A DNA stretch of 36,091 nt from Halalkalibacterium ligniniphilum. Lineage in GTDB: Bacteria; Bacillota; Bacilli; Bacillales; Bacillaceae_D. The position numbers were made by a program, and so were the translations under genes. Position 1 is the stretch's first letter, and every line of letters starts with the position of its first letter. This document shows positions 1 through 7,940 of this stretch, in pieces. The notes beneath the pieces were generated by a model. That model searched no databases and had not been told where the DNA came from. It was given only the letters and a program-made list of their open reading frames with translations. Location: contig NZ_ANNK01000114.1 in NCBI RefSeq assembly GCF_000334155.1, positions 1-36,091 of the forward strand. The letters run 5' to 3'.

Positions 1-554
1 CTTGTCACCCCTAATTCAGGAATTTCGATGCTTCGATCAGCCATTGCCAAAGCATACTTAGGATCCCGGTCATTCAGTTCAGCAGCGGCACTCATTTCTG
101 CTAGCCAATAAGATTGGGTTTTCTCATCAGCTGCGTTACCTGCACCATCAATGACAGCCGCTGAACCCATTGTTGCACCTGGTGCCATTACAATTTGATC
201 GGCGTTGAGAGCAATGTAAGCACCTGCAGAAATGGCATCGTTTGTTACATAGGCAGTAATAGGAATCTCTGTATTGCGCATAATATTTGCCATATTATTT
301 GCCGCATCAACGCGACCACCTGGGGTATTGATCTCCAGTACGATGTGGTCTGCCCCTTCTTCAACTGCAGATGTTATCGAACGTTGTAAAAATGCTTCTA
401 GGCCACGCTCCACTTCCTGCTCGACAGGAATGTAATAGACAAGTGATTGATCCAATGTTCGCATTTCACCTTGGGCCAAAAGCTGAAACGGAAGTAATAA
501 AAAAGCGATAAGGATGCAGGCAATAAAACCTAACATCCGAGCATTGCGTCTCAT
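1..554 (-). CDS. yqeZ: NfeD-family membrane serine protease, N-terminal part (YqeZ-like)
   Basis: The 3' end lies outside the window; 184 residues are visible. An N-terminal hydrophobic segment (about residues 7-27) acts as a signal or anchor. It is followed by a ClpP/crotonase-like protease fold with the NTPGG motif (77-81), the nucleophile-type Ser109 in SAGAYIA, and Lys145 in a KTQSYW context that matches the catalytic Lys of archaeal NfeD proteases. Family knowledge: YqeZ works with the flotillin-like YqfA/YqfB in a SigmaW membrane-stress operon. The start is ATG 554 with a GGGGGAGGG ribosome site; an ATG five bases upstream runs straight into a stop. A SigmaW-type promoter lies upstream, so the gene is transcribed independently of the catabolic island before it. 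Confidence 0.9.
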   Translation of the reverse strand, partial: MRRNARMLGFIACILIAFLLLPFQLLAQGEMRTLDQSLVYYIPVEQEVERGLEAFLQRSITSAVEEGADHIVLEINTPGGRVDAANNMANIMRNTEIPITAYVTNDAISAGAYIALNADQIVMAPGATMGSAAVIDGAGNAADEKTQSYWLAEMSAAAELNDRDPKYALAMADRSIEIPELGVT

Positions 555-596
555 TTCATTCACCCTCCCCCTTTCTTAATGAGTGATACTTCCTTT

Positions 597-623
597 TACG
601 TTATGTAGTGACAAAAGGTTTCA
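597..623 (-). promoter_or_regulatory. SigmaW-type promoter of yqeZ
   Basis: On the minus strand TGAAAC (618-623) is followed after 17 bases by CGTA (597-600), a good match to the Bacillus extracytoplasmic SigmaW consensus. The yqeZ-yqfA-yqfB operon is a known SigmaW target in B. subtilis, which supports the call. The rest of 555-793 holds no gene that I can see. Confidence 0.75.
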
Positions 624-793
624 CGATTTTTAATTTATAACCGTTTATTCTAAAAAGGTTGCTTACTCCTATTGTACCGAACAAAGTGCTAAAAAGAAAA
701 ACATTATGGGTAAATTTCTATGAGAAATAGGGATCACGTCTGTTAAAATTAAAGAGGTCTAAAAGCATCACAAGTCAATCACTTGCCCAGCAC

Positions 794-826
794 AAAAAGC
801 AACCCGTCCTTCCCAAGACGAATTGC
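794..826 (-). terminator. Intrinsic terminator of the catabolic island
   Basis: Arms 799-808 and 817-826 pair over 10 positions (two are G-U in the minus-strand RNA) around an 8-base loop and are followed on the minus strand by TTTTT (798-794). It lies 27 bases after the stop of the last island gene. Confidence 0.7.
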
Positions 827-852
827 CGCTGTGACTTCGTTAATATAAAGCT

Positions 853-1845
853 TTAAAGTACATATTCTTCTAGCGTTGACTTTACGAAAAGATCATCAAC
901 CGCTAGCTTATTTTTAATTAATCCTTGTTCATAGGAATAGGTTACAAATGCTTCGAGCGTCGCGCGATTTTGCTCTAAACCGTACGGCCAAAAGTCTTCA
1001 CCCATAATTTCTTTCGTTCGTTCAATCTCTGAAACCAACCACGGTAGCGTCACTTTCAACGCGGCAGTTTGATGAAAGCCCTCATAGATTTTTTCCTTTG
1101 ACTCAACAAACGCTTTATATAGGTTTGCAGCTACCCAAGGATTTTTTTCTAATATTTCGTCTTTGATCGCCACAACATGCATGATCGGGAAAATTCCCGT
1201 TTTCTTAAAATACTCTTTTTCTGCCGCTACATGATCCGAGAAAAGTCGCGACACATTCGGTGAACCTTTTAGGAAGCAGGATGGGGCTCTTGGGGCGATA
1301 AAGGCATCAATTTCACCAGATTCTAACATTTCATTCAATGTTTGATCGTCTCGAATCGGCTCGATACTAATTGAAGATGGTAAATCAAGCTTGATTTTTT
1401 CAACACGCCCTGCTTTCTCCTGTCCACCCGTGAACCATTGAACACTTGATGGCGACACGCCGTACTCATGGTGGAGAATCCCACGAATCCATACACACGC
1501 CGACAGCTGATACTCAGGAATCCCAATCCGTTTTCCAATCAAGTCGGCAGGCTCTTTGATTCCTGCATGGTTATTGATATAAATCCCAGAGTGTCTGAAG
1601 GACCTTGACATAAAGACAGGAATGGCTGAAAAATTCGGAAAGCCGCGGTCCCGAGCGATTAAATAGGAAGAAAAGGACAACTCTGCAACATCGAACTCTT
1701 GGTGACGCATCATTCGCCAAAACGTTTCTTCCACAGGCATGTTCAGCCAATTAAGCTCAATTCCCTCCGCTTTTACCGTGCCATCCGTTAAGGCACGTAT
1801 CCGATCATAATCCCAGCAGCCGAATGATAACTTTAATTTTGTCAT
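853..1845 (-). CDS. 4,5-dihydroxyphthalate decarboxylase-like protein
   Basis: 330 aa, close to the length of Pseudomonas Pht5 (about 331 aa). The N-terminus, with CWDYDR at 11-16, GTVKAEGIELNW and then PVEETFWRMMRHQEFDVAE, is characteristic of this family. Its fold resembles NMT1/periplasmic-binding proteins, but the protein has no signal peptide, so a cytoplasmic enzyme is expected. In the phthalate pathway Pht5 converts 4,5-dihydroxyphthalate to protocatechuate. Here it is the last gene of the island, after tctB, and has a good GGAGG site before ATG 1845. The substrate is an inference: a class II aldolase-type decarboxylase in the same island is a rival for the same step. Alternatively the protein could bind an aromatic ligand without catalysis. 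Confidence 0.72.
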   Translation of the reverse strand: MTKLKLSFGCWDYDRIRALTDGTVKAEGIELNWLNMPVEETFWRMMRHQEFDVAELSFSSYLIARDRGFPNFSAIPVFMSRSFRHSGIYINNHAGIKEPADLIGKRIGIPEYQLSACVWIRGILHHEYGVSPSSVQWFTGGQEKAGRVEKIKLDLPSSISIEPIRDDQTLNEMLESGEIDAFIAPRAPSCFLKGSPNVSRLFSDHVAAEKEYFKKTGIFPIMHVVAIKDEILEKNPWVAANLYKAFVESKEKIYEGFHQTAALKVTLPWLVSEIERTKEIMGEDFWPYGLEQNRATLEAFVTYSYEQGLIKNKLAVDDLFVKSTLEEYVL

Positions 1846-1917
1846 GACACAATACCTCCGCTACACTTCGAGTTTGTATAAAGCCTTATCTCAATCAATG
1901 TTGAACATTCCATAAGC

Positions 1918-2370
1918 TTACAAGAAATAGTAAATACCCATTGCAACGACAAAAACAAAATAAATCGTTGTTGTAAAAATAGACGTATAGATAATGGAAA
2001 GCTTCCAGCTTTCCTTTGAAATCCACTTAAGATAAAGAAAAAAGGAGATGGCCGTTGCCCAAATCATACTCGTAAAAAAGATCAAAATAACAAACAACAC
2101 CATCCACCCAATAAAAAGAAATCGTTTGCCTAGTCCTTTTAGAATTTCTGCATCATCCTCTAAGTCTTTATTTAAGAAAGGAATCGCTCTTCTTATACCA
2201 GGCACCAGATCTAATAGAAATTGTACACCAGAGAAAACCAATAAAATAAACCCAACGATTCTCGGGACAAGAATGACATTTCCTTGCATATCGCTAGAAT
2301 TGACGAGAAGGACAGCCGCAAAAAGAAAAATGAAAAATGAAAAAATACTTCTCTCATTAATTGTTATCAT
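1918..2370 (-). CDS. tctB: Tripartite tricarboxylate transporter small membrane subunit TctB
   Basis: 150 aa with about four hydrophobic segments (roughly 8-28, 33-55, 82-105 and 122-149), the size and topology of the TctB family. TctB is the small membrane subunit that pairs with TctA to import a carboxylate delivered by the TctC binding protein, driven by an ion gradient. Its ATG overlaps the tctA stop in an ATGA arrangement, so the two are translationally coupled. A GGAGGGG site precedes the start. TctB sequences diverge strongly, so the call rests on topology and position between tctA and the decarboxylase-like gene. Confidence 0.88.
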   Translation of the reverse strand: MITINERSIFSFFIFLFAAVLLVNSSDMQGNVILVPRIVGFILLVFSGVQFLLDLVPGIRRAIPFLNKDLEDDAEILKGLGKRFLFIGWMVLFVILIFFTSMIWATAISFFLYLKWISKESWKLSIIYTSIFTTTIYFVFVVAMGIYYFL

Positions 2371-3854
2371 AGATTCACCCCTCCCTCTTTCACACTACGC
2401 ACTTTCTTTTTAATGAGCGGTAAAGCGAGGGAAATAATTGTAAGTATAAGTAAGATTACTGCAATTGGTCGTGTGAAAAAACCACTTACGCCAAAAGAAA
2501 CCATCGTTTGATGGTAGGAGGATTCAACAAGTCCCCCAAGAACTAAAGCAATCGTAAGAGCAATCGCTGAATAGGAGAATTTACGCATATACATTCCAAT
2601 TACTCCAAAAAGTAAGGCTATAACCACATCCCATGGGTTACCATTTAACGCATATGCACCGACTAAAGAAATTCCAATAACCCCTGGAGCCATTAATGAG
2701 CCACGAACTTTTGTTATAAAGACAAGGCGTGTTCCAATTAACAGCGCAACCGCCAATGCGACAACTTTACTAACAATCCCAGCTGCTATAAGAAAATAAG
2801 TCATGTCAAGATTTCTCGTTAACATTTCTGGCCCAGGAGCTAACCCATGCATAATAAGGCCCCCTATAAATACAGCCATCGCAGCACTCCCTGGAATCCC
2901 AAAAGCGAGTGTTGGAAGTAATGCTCCACCGTCTTTGGCATCATTTGCTGCCTCAACAGCAATGACCCCTTCAATGGCGCCCTTCCCAAATTTTTCTGGA
3001 GTCTTTGACATCTGAACAGCCGTCCCATATGCCATAAAGCTAGCAACGACTCCACCGACACCTGGAACTATCCCTATAAAAAAGCCTGTTAAGCACGATC
3101 GCAAAAATAGCCAATAGTTTTTAACAAGCGCTGCAACTCCTTCACGTACGCCTCTATCTTTTACTTTTAATTCTTTCGCAATGGCCGTTTTTTTAGAATA
3201 AAGATCGAAAGCTTCTGTAATGGCAAACAAACCAATAATAACAGGGATAATCGCTATCCCATCCCAAAGATAGGTGGTTTCAAATGTAAATCGCGGGCTT
3301 CCTACCGTCGGATCTGTCCCTATAAAAGCAAGCATTAGACCAAACAATGCTGAAATTAGGGCTCGAAACACATTCCCTTTTGTTACAACAGCAATAATAG
3401 TTAGCCCAAAAACGGCTAACATAAAAAATTCCGGATAGGAAAACGCCATAACTAACTGTCTGGCAACAGGAATTAATAGCGCTAACAAGATAAAGCCGAT
3501 TATTCCACCTATTGCCGAGCATAACACAGCTACTGTAATCGCCATGCCACCCTTACCTTGCTGCGCCAACGGGAAACCATCAAAAGTGGTTGCGGCGTTT
3601 GAGGCTTCGCCAGGGGTGTTAATTAAGATCGCTGTAATCGACCCACCATAGGTCACTGTTCCATAGGCTGCTAGTAACAAAACAATTGCTTCTTGTGCGC
3701 TCATACCAAATGTAATGGGAATAAGAAGAGCTAAGGCAACACCCCCGCCAAGTCCTGGTAATGTTCCTATTACTAAACCTAATAGAACACCGCATAACAT
3801 GAGCAACATGAGTTCCCATGTAAATAAAGCACCAAATTGTGATAGAAATGCCAA
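2367..3854 (-). CDS. tctA: Tripartite tricarboxylate transporter large membrane subunit TctA
   Basis: About 495 aa with some 11-12 hydrophobic segments, the usual size for TctA. The hallmark glycine-rich motif GTLPGLGGGVALALL lies near the N-terminus (about 30-45 from the chosen start) and is echoed by GIVPGVGGVVASF in the second half. TctA forms the translocation channel. The frame opens at GTG 3863, but there the GGAGG site touches the start codon; TTG 3854 sits 8 bases after GGAGG and is preferred. A strong terminator separates it from tctC upstream, so tctA is probably expressed by read-through at a lower level than the binding protein. Confidence 0.93.
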   Translation of the reverse strand: MAFLSQFGALFTWELMLLMLCGVLLGLVIGTLPGLGGGVALALLIPITFGMSAQEAIVLLLAAYGTVTYGGSITAILINTPGEASNAATTFDGFPLAQQGKGGMAITVAVLCSAIGGIIGFILLALLIPVARQLVMAFSYPEFFMLAVFGLTIIAVVTKGNVFRALISALFGLMLAFIGTDPTVGSPRFTFETTYLWDGIAIIPVIIGLFAITEAFDLYSKKTAIAKELKVKDRGVREGVAALVKNYWLFLRSCLTGFFIGIVPGVGGVVASFMAYGTAVQMSKTPEKFGKGAIEGVIAVEAANDAKDGGALLPTLAFGIPGSAAMAVFIGGLIMHGLAPGPEMLTRNLDMTYFLIAAGIVSKVVALAVALLIGTRLVFITKVRGSLMAPGVIGISLVGAYALNGNPWDVVIALLFGVIGMYMRKFSYSAIALTIALVLGGLVESSYHQTMVSFGVSGFFTRPIAVILLILTIISLALPLIKKKVRSVKEGGVNL

Positions 3855-3891
3855 ATTACCCACCTCCTATATCCAACATTTAAATATCTGT

Positions 3892-3935
3892 AAAAAAAAA
3901 TGAAAGGGTAGGGAATACGCTTCCAATACCCTTTC
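3892..3935 (-). terminator. Strong intrinsic terminator between tctC and tctA
   Basis: Arms 3902-3910 and 3927-3935 (GAAAGGGTA/TACCCTTTC) pair perfectly, an inner GGAA/TTCC pairing extends the stem, and nine T follow on the minus strand (3900-3892). No promoter is obvious between it and tctA, so it should act as a partial terminator that keeps the lipoprotein in excess over the membrane subunits. Confidence 0.85.
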
Positions 3936-3942
3936 AAAGGTC

Positions 3943-4959
3943 TTATTGTTGACTATATAACTCATCAACAATACTTTGGAATTTTGTAAACCCACTTAAT
4001 GCACTTTCAGCAATCTCTGCTGAGCCTTCAGCATCTAAGTAGAAAACTGTTCTCTCCATTCTTTCCATTTGCTCATGAAACTCAGGATCTTCGATTGCGT
4101 TCTTAATCGCTTCTTCCAACGTTGCCCTTATATCCTCTGGTAATTCCGGTGGAGCACCAATTAAACGCTGTGCATTAAAGCCCTCGTTGATTTCTGGTGA
4201 TAGTCCAATGTCAGATGGGATTGGAACGTCTGGAAAATCAGGATGGTGCTCATCCCCATAAAAGATCAGTGGCTTAAGATCACCACTTGCTACATATTGA
4301 TAAACACTTTCATAGGAGCTCCAAATAATATCCGCATCTCCACGGATAACAGATAATGCTGCTTCACCCGTCCCCTGATGATTCAAAGGTTCCCAGTCAA
4401 TCCCTAACTCACTAAGTGTCACCGCTCCAGCAATTGTATCTTGGGACTGTAGACCTTTCGTCGATACAACGTATTTTTTATTTGTGTCTAAATCTTCAAT
4501 TGAGTTGTAGGGACTTGATTCACTCACTAGAGCGATATTGTTATCAGCAGAAACACGGCCTAACCACGAAACTGTCCTTAAATCATAGGCAACATTTTGA
4601 GACACTTGAGTCGGCGCTAAGCCATTAACATTATAGATGCCAATCACATATCCATCTGGCTTAGCATTTTGAACAAAGTTGGCAGCTGTTACACTCCCTG
4701 CACCAGGCATATGACGGACAAGAACGTTCACATCGTTTGGCAAATGCTTTTCAATAAATGGTGCTAGCGCTTGAGCGTAATCACTATATCCTCCTCCCGG
4801 ATTGTAGCCAACCACAAACTCAATATCCTTTGTAGGGTAATCATTCGCTGAACCTTCCCCTGCGGTGTCATTCGCACTTGAAGAATTACAGGCAGCCATT
4901 AATAATAAAAGCATAAAACAGGAGATAGCCAGTAAACTGCGACAATAAAGTGTCTTCAT
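3943..4959 (-). CDS. tctC: TctC-family solute-binding lipoprotein
   Basis: 338 aa. The signal peptide ends in the lipobox LMAAC with Cys24 as the predicted lipidated residue, followed by a Ser/Asn/Asp/Gly-rich linker. The mature part carries the Bug/TctC signature: VGYNPGGGYSDYAQALAP (about 49-66) and VRHMPGAGS with NFVQNAKPDGY. It binds a carboxylate outside the membrane and delivers it to TctAB. Related Bug-type proteins serve citrate, phthalate and terephthalate uptake; the ligand here cannot be read from sequence. Start ATG 4959 has an AGGAGG site. The gene has its own promoter with a cre-like site and is followed by a strong terminator. Confidence 0.93.
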   Translation of the reverse strand: MKTLYCRSLLAISCFMLLLLMAACNSSSANDTAGEGSANDYPTKDIEFVVGYNPGGGYSDYAQALAPFIEKHLPNDVNVLVRHMPGAGSVTAANFVQNAKPDGYVIGIYNVNGLAPTQVSQNVAYDLRTVSWLGRVSADNNIALVSESSPYNSIEDLDTNKKYVVSTKGLQSQDTIAGAVTLSELGIDWEPLNHQGTGEAALSVIRGDADIIWSSYESVYQYVASGDLKPLIFYGDEHHPDFPDVPIPSDIGLSPEINEGFNAQRLIGAPPELPEDIRATLEEAIKNAIEDPEFHEQMERMERTVFYLDAEGSAEIAESALSGFTKFQSIVDELYSQQ

Positions 4960-4993
4960 AGATCTTCCTCCTAAATAGTAGTTTGTTGCCCTT

Positions 4994-5009
4994 TTGTATA
5001 CGCTTTCAA
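4994..5009 (-). promoter_or_regulatory. cre-like CcpA operator before tctC
   Basis: The minus-strand sequence TTGAAAGCGTATACAA matches the catabolite-responsive consensus WTGNAARCGNWWWCA at every fixed position. It lies just downstream of the -10 box of the proposed tctC promoter, where CcpA would block transcription. Binding is inferred. Confidence 0.72.
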
Positions 5010-5020
5010 TTCACTTTAAA

Positions 5021-5050
5021 ATTTTAATGGGTTAATAGAGAACGTTGTAA
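5021..5050 (-). promoter_or_regulatory. Predicted SigmaA promoter of tctC
   Basis: TTACAA (5045-5050) and TAAAAT (5021-5026) are separated by 18 bases on the minus strand. A start near 5014 would put the cre-like site at about +5 to +20. Confidence 0.55.
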
Positions 5051-5053
5051 TGC

Positions 5054-5078
5054 AAAAAACGCGGCTATTTTGTTAGCC
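5054..5078 (-). terminator. Weak terminator after the dehydrogenase gene
   Basis: GGCTA/TAGCC arms (5074-5078 and 5063-5067) enclose six bases and are followed by GCG and then TTTTTT on the minus strand. The stop codon of the dehydrogenase gene overlaps the upstream arm. The stem is short, so read-through into tctC is likely. Confidence 0.4.
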
Positions 5079-6281
5079 TTTGTCATCATTTGAAACTTGG
5101 TACGATAAATACACTTCCCTTCTTTCCCTTGCAGATTCTAACACAGCCATACAGACCTCTAAATTCGCTCTGCCCCATTCACCATCGTGAATCGCCTTCT
5201 TCCCATGAACAACTGCATTATAAAGTTCTGCAATCATCGCATCTCTTCCTGTTTCGTCATTCAAGGTAATTTCATATTTTTCTTCTTCTCCGTACACATA
5301 GATCCCATTGGGAGATTGACGAATATCTCCTCGTTCGCAGCTCACAATTGTTAAGCCAAAAAATGGCTGATGGTGCTTTTCTTCAGCATATTTTTTTGCC
5401 TTCGAACCACCATATCCTTTTTGACTTTTTAATTCTTGTTCTGCCTCTGGATTAGAAAGGTTTCTGATCGCTAGACGTGAGTGGCCGTATTTTGCCGACT
5501 GAACTGAAGGCCCTCCTTCACCAATGCCAAATGTTAATTCTGTTGAATGAAAGTGATCATATCCATTGTAAACAGCGGTTGCCGCTGTACCGTTTTCAAA
5601 CTCAAGAAAAACAGCATGAGCCCCTTCAGTCGGTCGCTCTTCATCCCAAGCCCCAGTCATGGCACGGACGCTTCTTAGTAAGCCCCCACCAAGATAACGA
5701 ATAATATCAAACTGGTGCGAACCTTGACGATACGTAATACCGCCCCCTAGCTCTGTATTCAGCTCATCTGGGGTTCTTGGACGGTAGATCCAGTCGTTAA
5801 AATACCAATTATTAATCATCTTTACTTCGCCTAATTCTCCACTTTTAATAACCTCTCTCATTTTTTGAATGGGCGGCTCAAAACTGTGGGAATGACCAAC
5901 AATTAACTGAACACCATTTTTCTTTGCCAATTCAATCAACATTGTAGATTGTTCCAACGTAACAGCCATTGGTTTTTCCACAATCACATGCTTTTTAAGC
6001 TCTAAAGCTGCTTGAACATGTGAGGCATGTAATTCTGTCGGGCTGGCAATGTACACGGCATCAACGACATCACCTTTACACATCTCTTCCACATTAAAAA
6101 ACGTATCAGCATTAAAATCTTTTGCAAATTTCTCCAGTCGTTCTTTGCTTCTCCCGCAAGCTGCTGTTACGGAAACATGTGGATGTTTTTTGATCGCAGG
6201 TAGCAATGAGCTACCTGCGTTACCTAAGCCAACAATTCCAATTTTTATTTCAGGGAGATCACTTCTAGAACCGTGCATCAT
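5073..6281 (-). CDS. Gfo/Idh/MocA-family NAD(P) oxidoreductase, candidate cis-dihydrodiol dehydrogenase
   Basis: 402 aa. The N-terminal Rossmann domain has GLGNAG (18-23), and the family EKP motif falls at 102-104 with Lys103. The C-terminal domain carries YRQGSHQFDIIRYLGGG, a form typical of the Pht4 branch (phthalate 4,5-cis-dihydrodiol dehydrogenase). Pht4 restores aromaticity to the dihydrodiol made by the Rieske oxygenase, which fits the neighbouring gene. It lies 16 bases after the small Cys-rich gene. The start is ATG 6281 after GAGGGATAAGG; the next codon is also ATG. Other Gfo/Idh enzymes act on sugars or inositols, so the aromatic role rests on context plus the motif. Confidence 0.8.
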   Translation of the reverse strand: MMHGSRSDLPEIKIGIVGLGNAGSSLLPAIKKHPHVSVTAACGRSKERLEKFAKDFNADTFFNVEEMCKGDVVDAVYIASPTELHASHVQAALELKKHVIVEKPMAVTLEQSTMLIELAKKNGVQLIVGHSHSFEPPIQKMREVIKSGELGEVKMINNWYFNDWIYRPRTPDELNTELGGGITYRQGSHQFDIIRYLGGGLLRSVRAMTGAWDEERPTEGAHAVFLEFENGTAATAVYNGYDHFHSTELTFGIGEGGPSVQSAKYGHSRLAIRNLSNPEAEQELKSQKGYGGSKAKKYAEEKHHQPFFGLTIVSCERGDIRQSPNGIYVYGEEEKYEITLNDETGRDAMIAELYNAVVHGKKAIHDGEWGRANLEVCMAVLESARERREVYLSYQVSNDDKG

Positions 6282-6297
6282 CCTTATCCCTCTCTAT

Positions 6298-6543
6298 CTA
6301 TTCATCGATTTCAGTCGTTGTAACTTTTAGAACCTTTGTAATTTCACCTCTCCATCCACACTCGTGACACCAGCAAAAATAAATGTCTTGCTCAGAGTTC
6401 CAATATTCCAAAACAAAACTTTTATCCTCCTGTAAGGCATTACCACAATATGGGCAATAATAAATGTTTGGTTGATAATACTCATTTAATTGTTTAATGC
6501 TGCTTGGAAGTCTTTGTTGTTTGGCTTTTAATTGCTCCGCCAT
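6298..6543 (-). CDS. Small Cys-rich putative zinc-ribbon protein
   Basis: 81 aa; I do not recognise a named family. Five cysteines form CPYC (30, 33) and CWCHEC (57, 59, 62), and the second knuckle reads CGWRGE. CxxC-x23-CxCxxC suggests a zinc ribbon or, less likely, a rubredoxin-like iron site. Rubredoxin's usual proline and aromatic pattern is absent. It has a strong GAGGAGGAGGG site and stands between the oxygenase and dehydrogenase genes in the same operon, so it is probably a real component. A role as assembly factor, regulator or electron carrier for the oxygenase is speculation. Confidence 0.8.
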   Translation of the reverse strand: MAEQLKAKQQRLPSSIKQLNEYYQPNIYYCPYCGNALQEDKSFVLEYWNSEQDIYFCWCHECGWRGEITKVLKVTTTEIDE

Positions 6544-6652
6544 ATGCCCTCCTCCTCGTAAAAGATGCTTTGCTCCCTTTGAAAGCTCATTTTAAAGATT
6601 ACCGTCCGTTCTCATTCATTTTGAGAGAACGTCTTCTCAAATCCGAAGGAGG

Positions 6653-7909
6653 CTACATTTTCACTTTTTCTTTTTCGTAAAACTCAATAAGTTCTTCTAC
6701 AATCGGAGAGAACCTCGTTTGGAAGCGCTTTGTAATCACCCCAAACCCATCACTATAATGATGCTTTTTCTTTTCTAATGGTAGTTCAATAAATTGATTT
6801 TTTGCTTCGTCACGGATCACACCGATCGGATCTTCTCCCCGCTCTACCTTATTGATTTGTTCATTTAACATTTGTCGGAAAAGGATAACTCCTTTATCTG
6901 TTGTTCCGAGCTTTTCATCTGTCCGATCAGCGATTGGGCCTTGAGTAATCCAGCACATGATATCCTGACCGTCAATATAGTCAACAAGATAGTCTCCGTT
7001 TTCATCCAAATAAGGAACCTCATAAAGAGGAACGTCCTTAAGCGCCTCTGGAATAGTTACTTCAGGCTCTTGAGCATATGCTTGATACCAAACATGCCAA
7101 GTTGTATGGTCATCCACTGGAATTCTCATTTGAAACGCATAGCTTCCTTCGCCGCCTGTTCCGCCAACAGCAAGGATATATGGAAAGACAATGGGATGGC
7201 CAACTTTCCAATCATCACTGTCTTCAGACTGACCTTCAAACAAACGGCGCTTTACAATGCCATACTCAAATGTATCAAAGGCAATTTTTTTATGATGGCG
7301 GATAAATGCATTACTTGTTGCCTCTCCACGCTGTTCCTTTACAAAGTTATCGAAGTGACCGTGAAGCCATTCTGTGTGCGCTGGATCAAGGGAGTTTTCC
7401 ATTACTTGAACCCAATTAACTGGAAGTGTTGCATGACCAATCATACGAATGGCATTTTCGGCTACAAAGCCATCGAATTTCGGTAAAAGTGGTGCTGGTT
7501 TTGGACCTAAGTAGCCCCAAATCAATCCGCCTAGCTCCTGAACCTCATACGCATTGATTTTTACTCGATTTTTAAATGTGCTTGTTTCAGGCTCATTCGG
7601 CTGGTCCGTACAATTTCCCTTATTATCGAAACACCACCCATGGTATGGACAGCGAATCCCTTCTTCATCAGGAAAACCTGTTGCTAGCGAAACGCCACGA
7701 TGTGGACACCGTTCTTGTACCAACCCTAAATTGTTTGATTTGTCACGGAATAGGACTAAGTCTTCACCAAGCAATCGAACCTTTTTTGTGTACTTATTTT
7801 CCATCTCTGACGTAGCCGCAACGGGATACCAATAATGACGTAACACATTCCCCATCGGTGTTCCTGGTCCAACTTGAGTAATCTTTTTGTTTTGCGCTGC
7901 ACTTATCAT
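6653..7909 (-). CDS. Rieske non-haem iron oxygenase alpha subunit, phthalate dioxygenase family
   Basis: 418 aa. The Rieske [2Fe-2S] domain has C68-x-H70 (CPHRG) and C87-x2-H90 (CPYHGW). The catalytic domain has the mononuclear iron motif N172..D175..H178..H183 in NSLDPAHTEWLHGH, with Asp316 in GQDIMCW a likely third ligand. QGPIADRTDEKLG (323-335) is typical of the phthalate 4,5-dioxygenase (Pht3/OphA2) branch. Such enzymes add O2 to an aromatic acid to give a cis-dihydrodiol, or demethylate methoxybenzoates, and need an electron-donating reductase that is not in this window. Start ATG 7909 has an AAGGAGGAA site. No beta subunit is present, as expected for this branch. Confidence 0.9.
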   Translation of the reverse strand: MISAAQNKKITQVGPGTPMGNVLRHYWYPVAATSEMENKYTKKVRLLGEDLVLFRDKSNNLGLVQERCPHRGVSLATGFPDEEGIRCPYHGWCFDNKGNCTDQPNEPETSTFKNRVKINAYEVQELGGLIWGYLGPKPAPLLPKFDGFVAENAIRMIGHATLPVNWVQVMENSLDPAHTEWLHGHFDNFVKEQRGEATSNAFIRHHKKIAFDTFEYGIVKRRLFEGQSEDSDDWKVGHPIVFPYILAVGGTGGEGSYAFQMRIPVDDHTTWHVWYQAYAQEPEVTIPEALKDVPLYEVPYLDENGDYLVDYIDGQDIMCWITQGPIADRTDEKLGTTDKGVILFRQMLNEQINKVERGEDPIGVIRDEAKNQFIELPLEKKKHHYSDGFGVITKRFQTRFSPIVEELIEFYEKEKVKM

Positions 7910-7940
7910 CTGAATTCCTCCTTAAGTCTGCGTAGTGTAT

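Noticed and set aside
6720-6737. cre-like sequence in the Rieske gene
   Set aside because: It fails the conserved CA end of the consensus and lies deep inside coding sequence.
6872-7486. 204-aa open frame on the plus strand
   Set aside because: It is fully antisense to the Rieske oxygenase gene, has no ribosome site and no recognisable domain.
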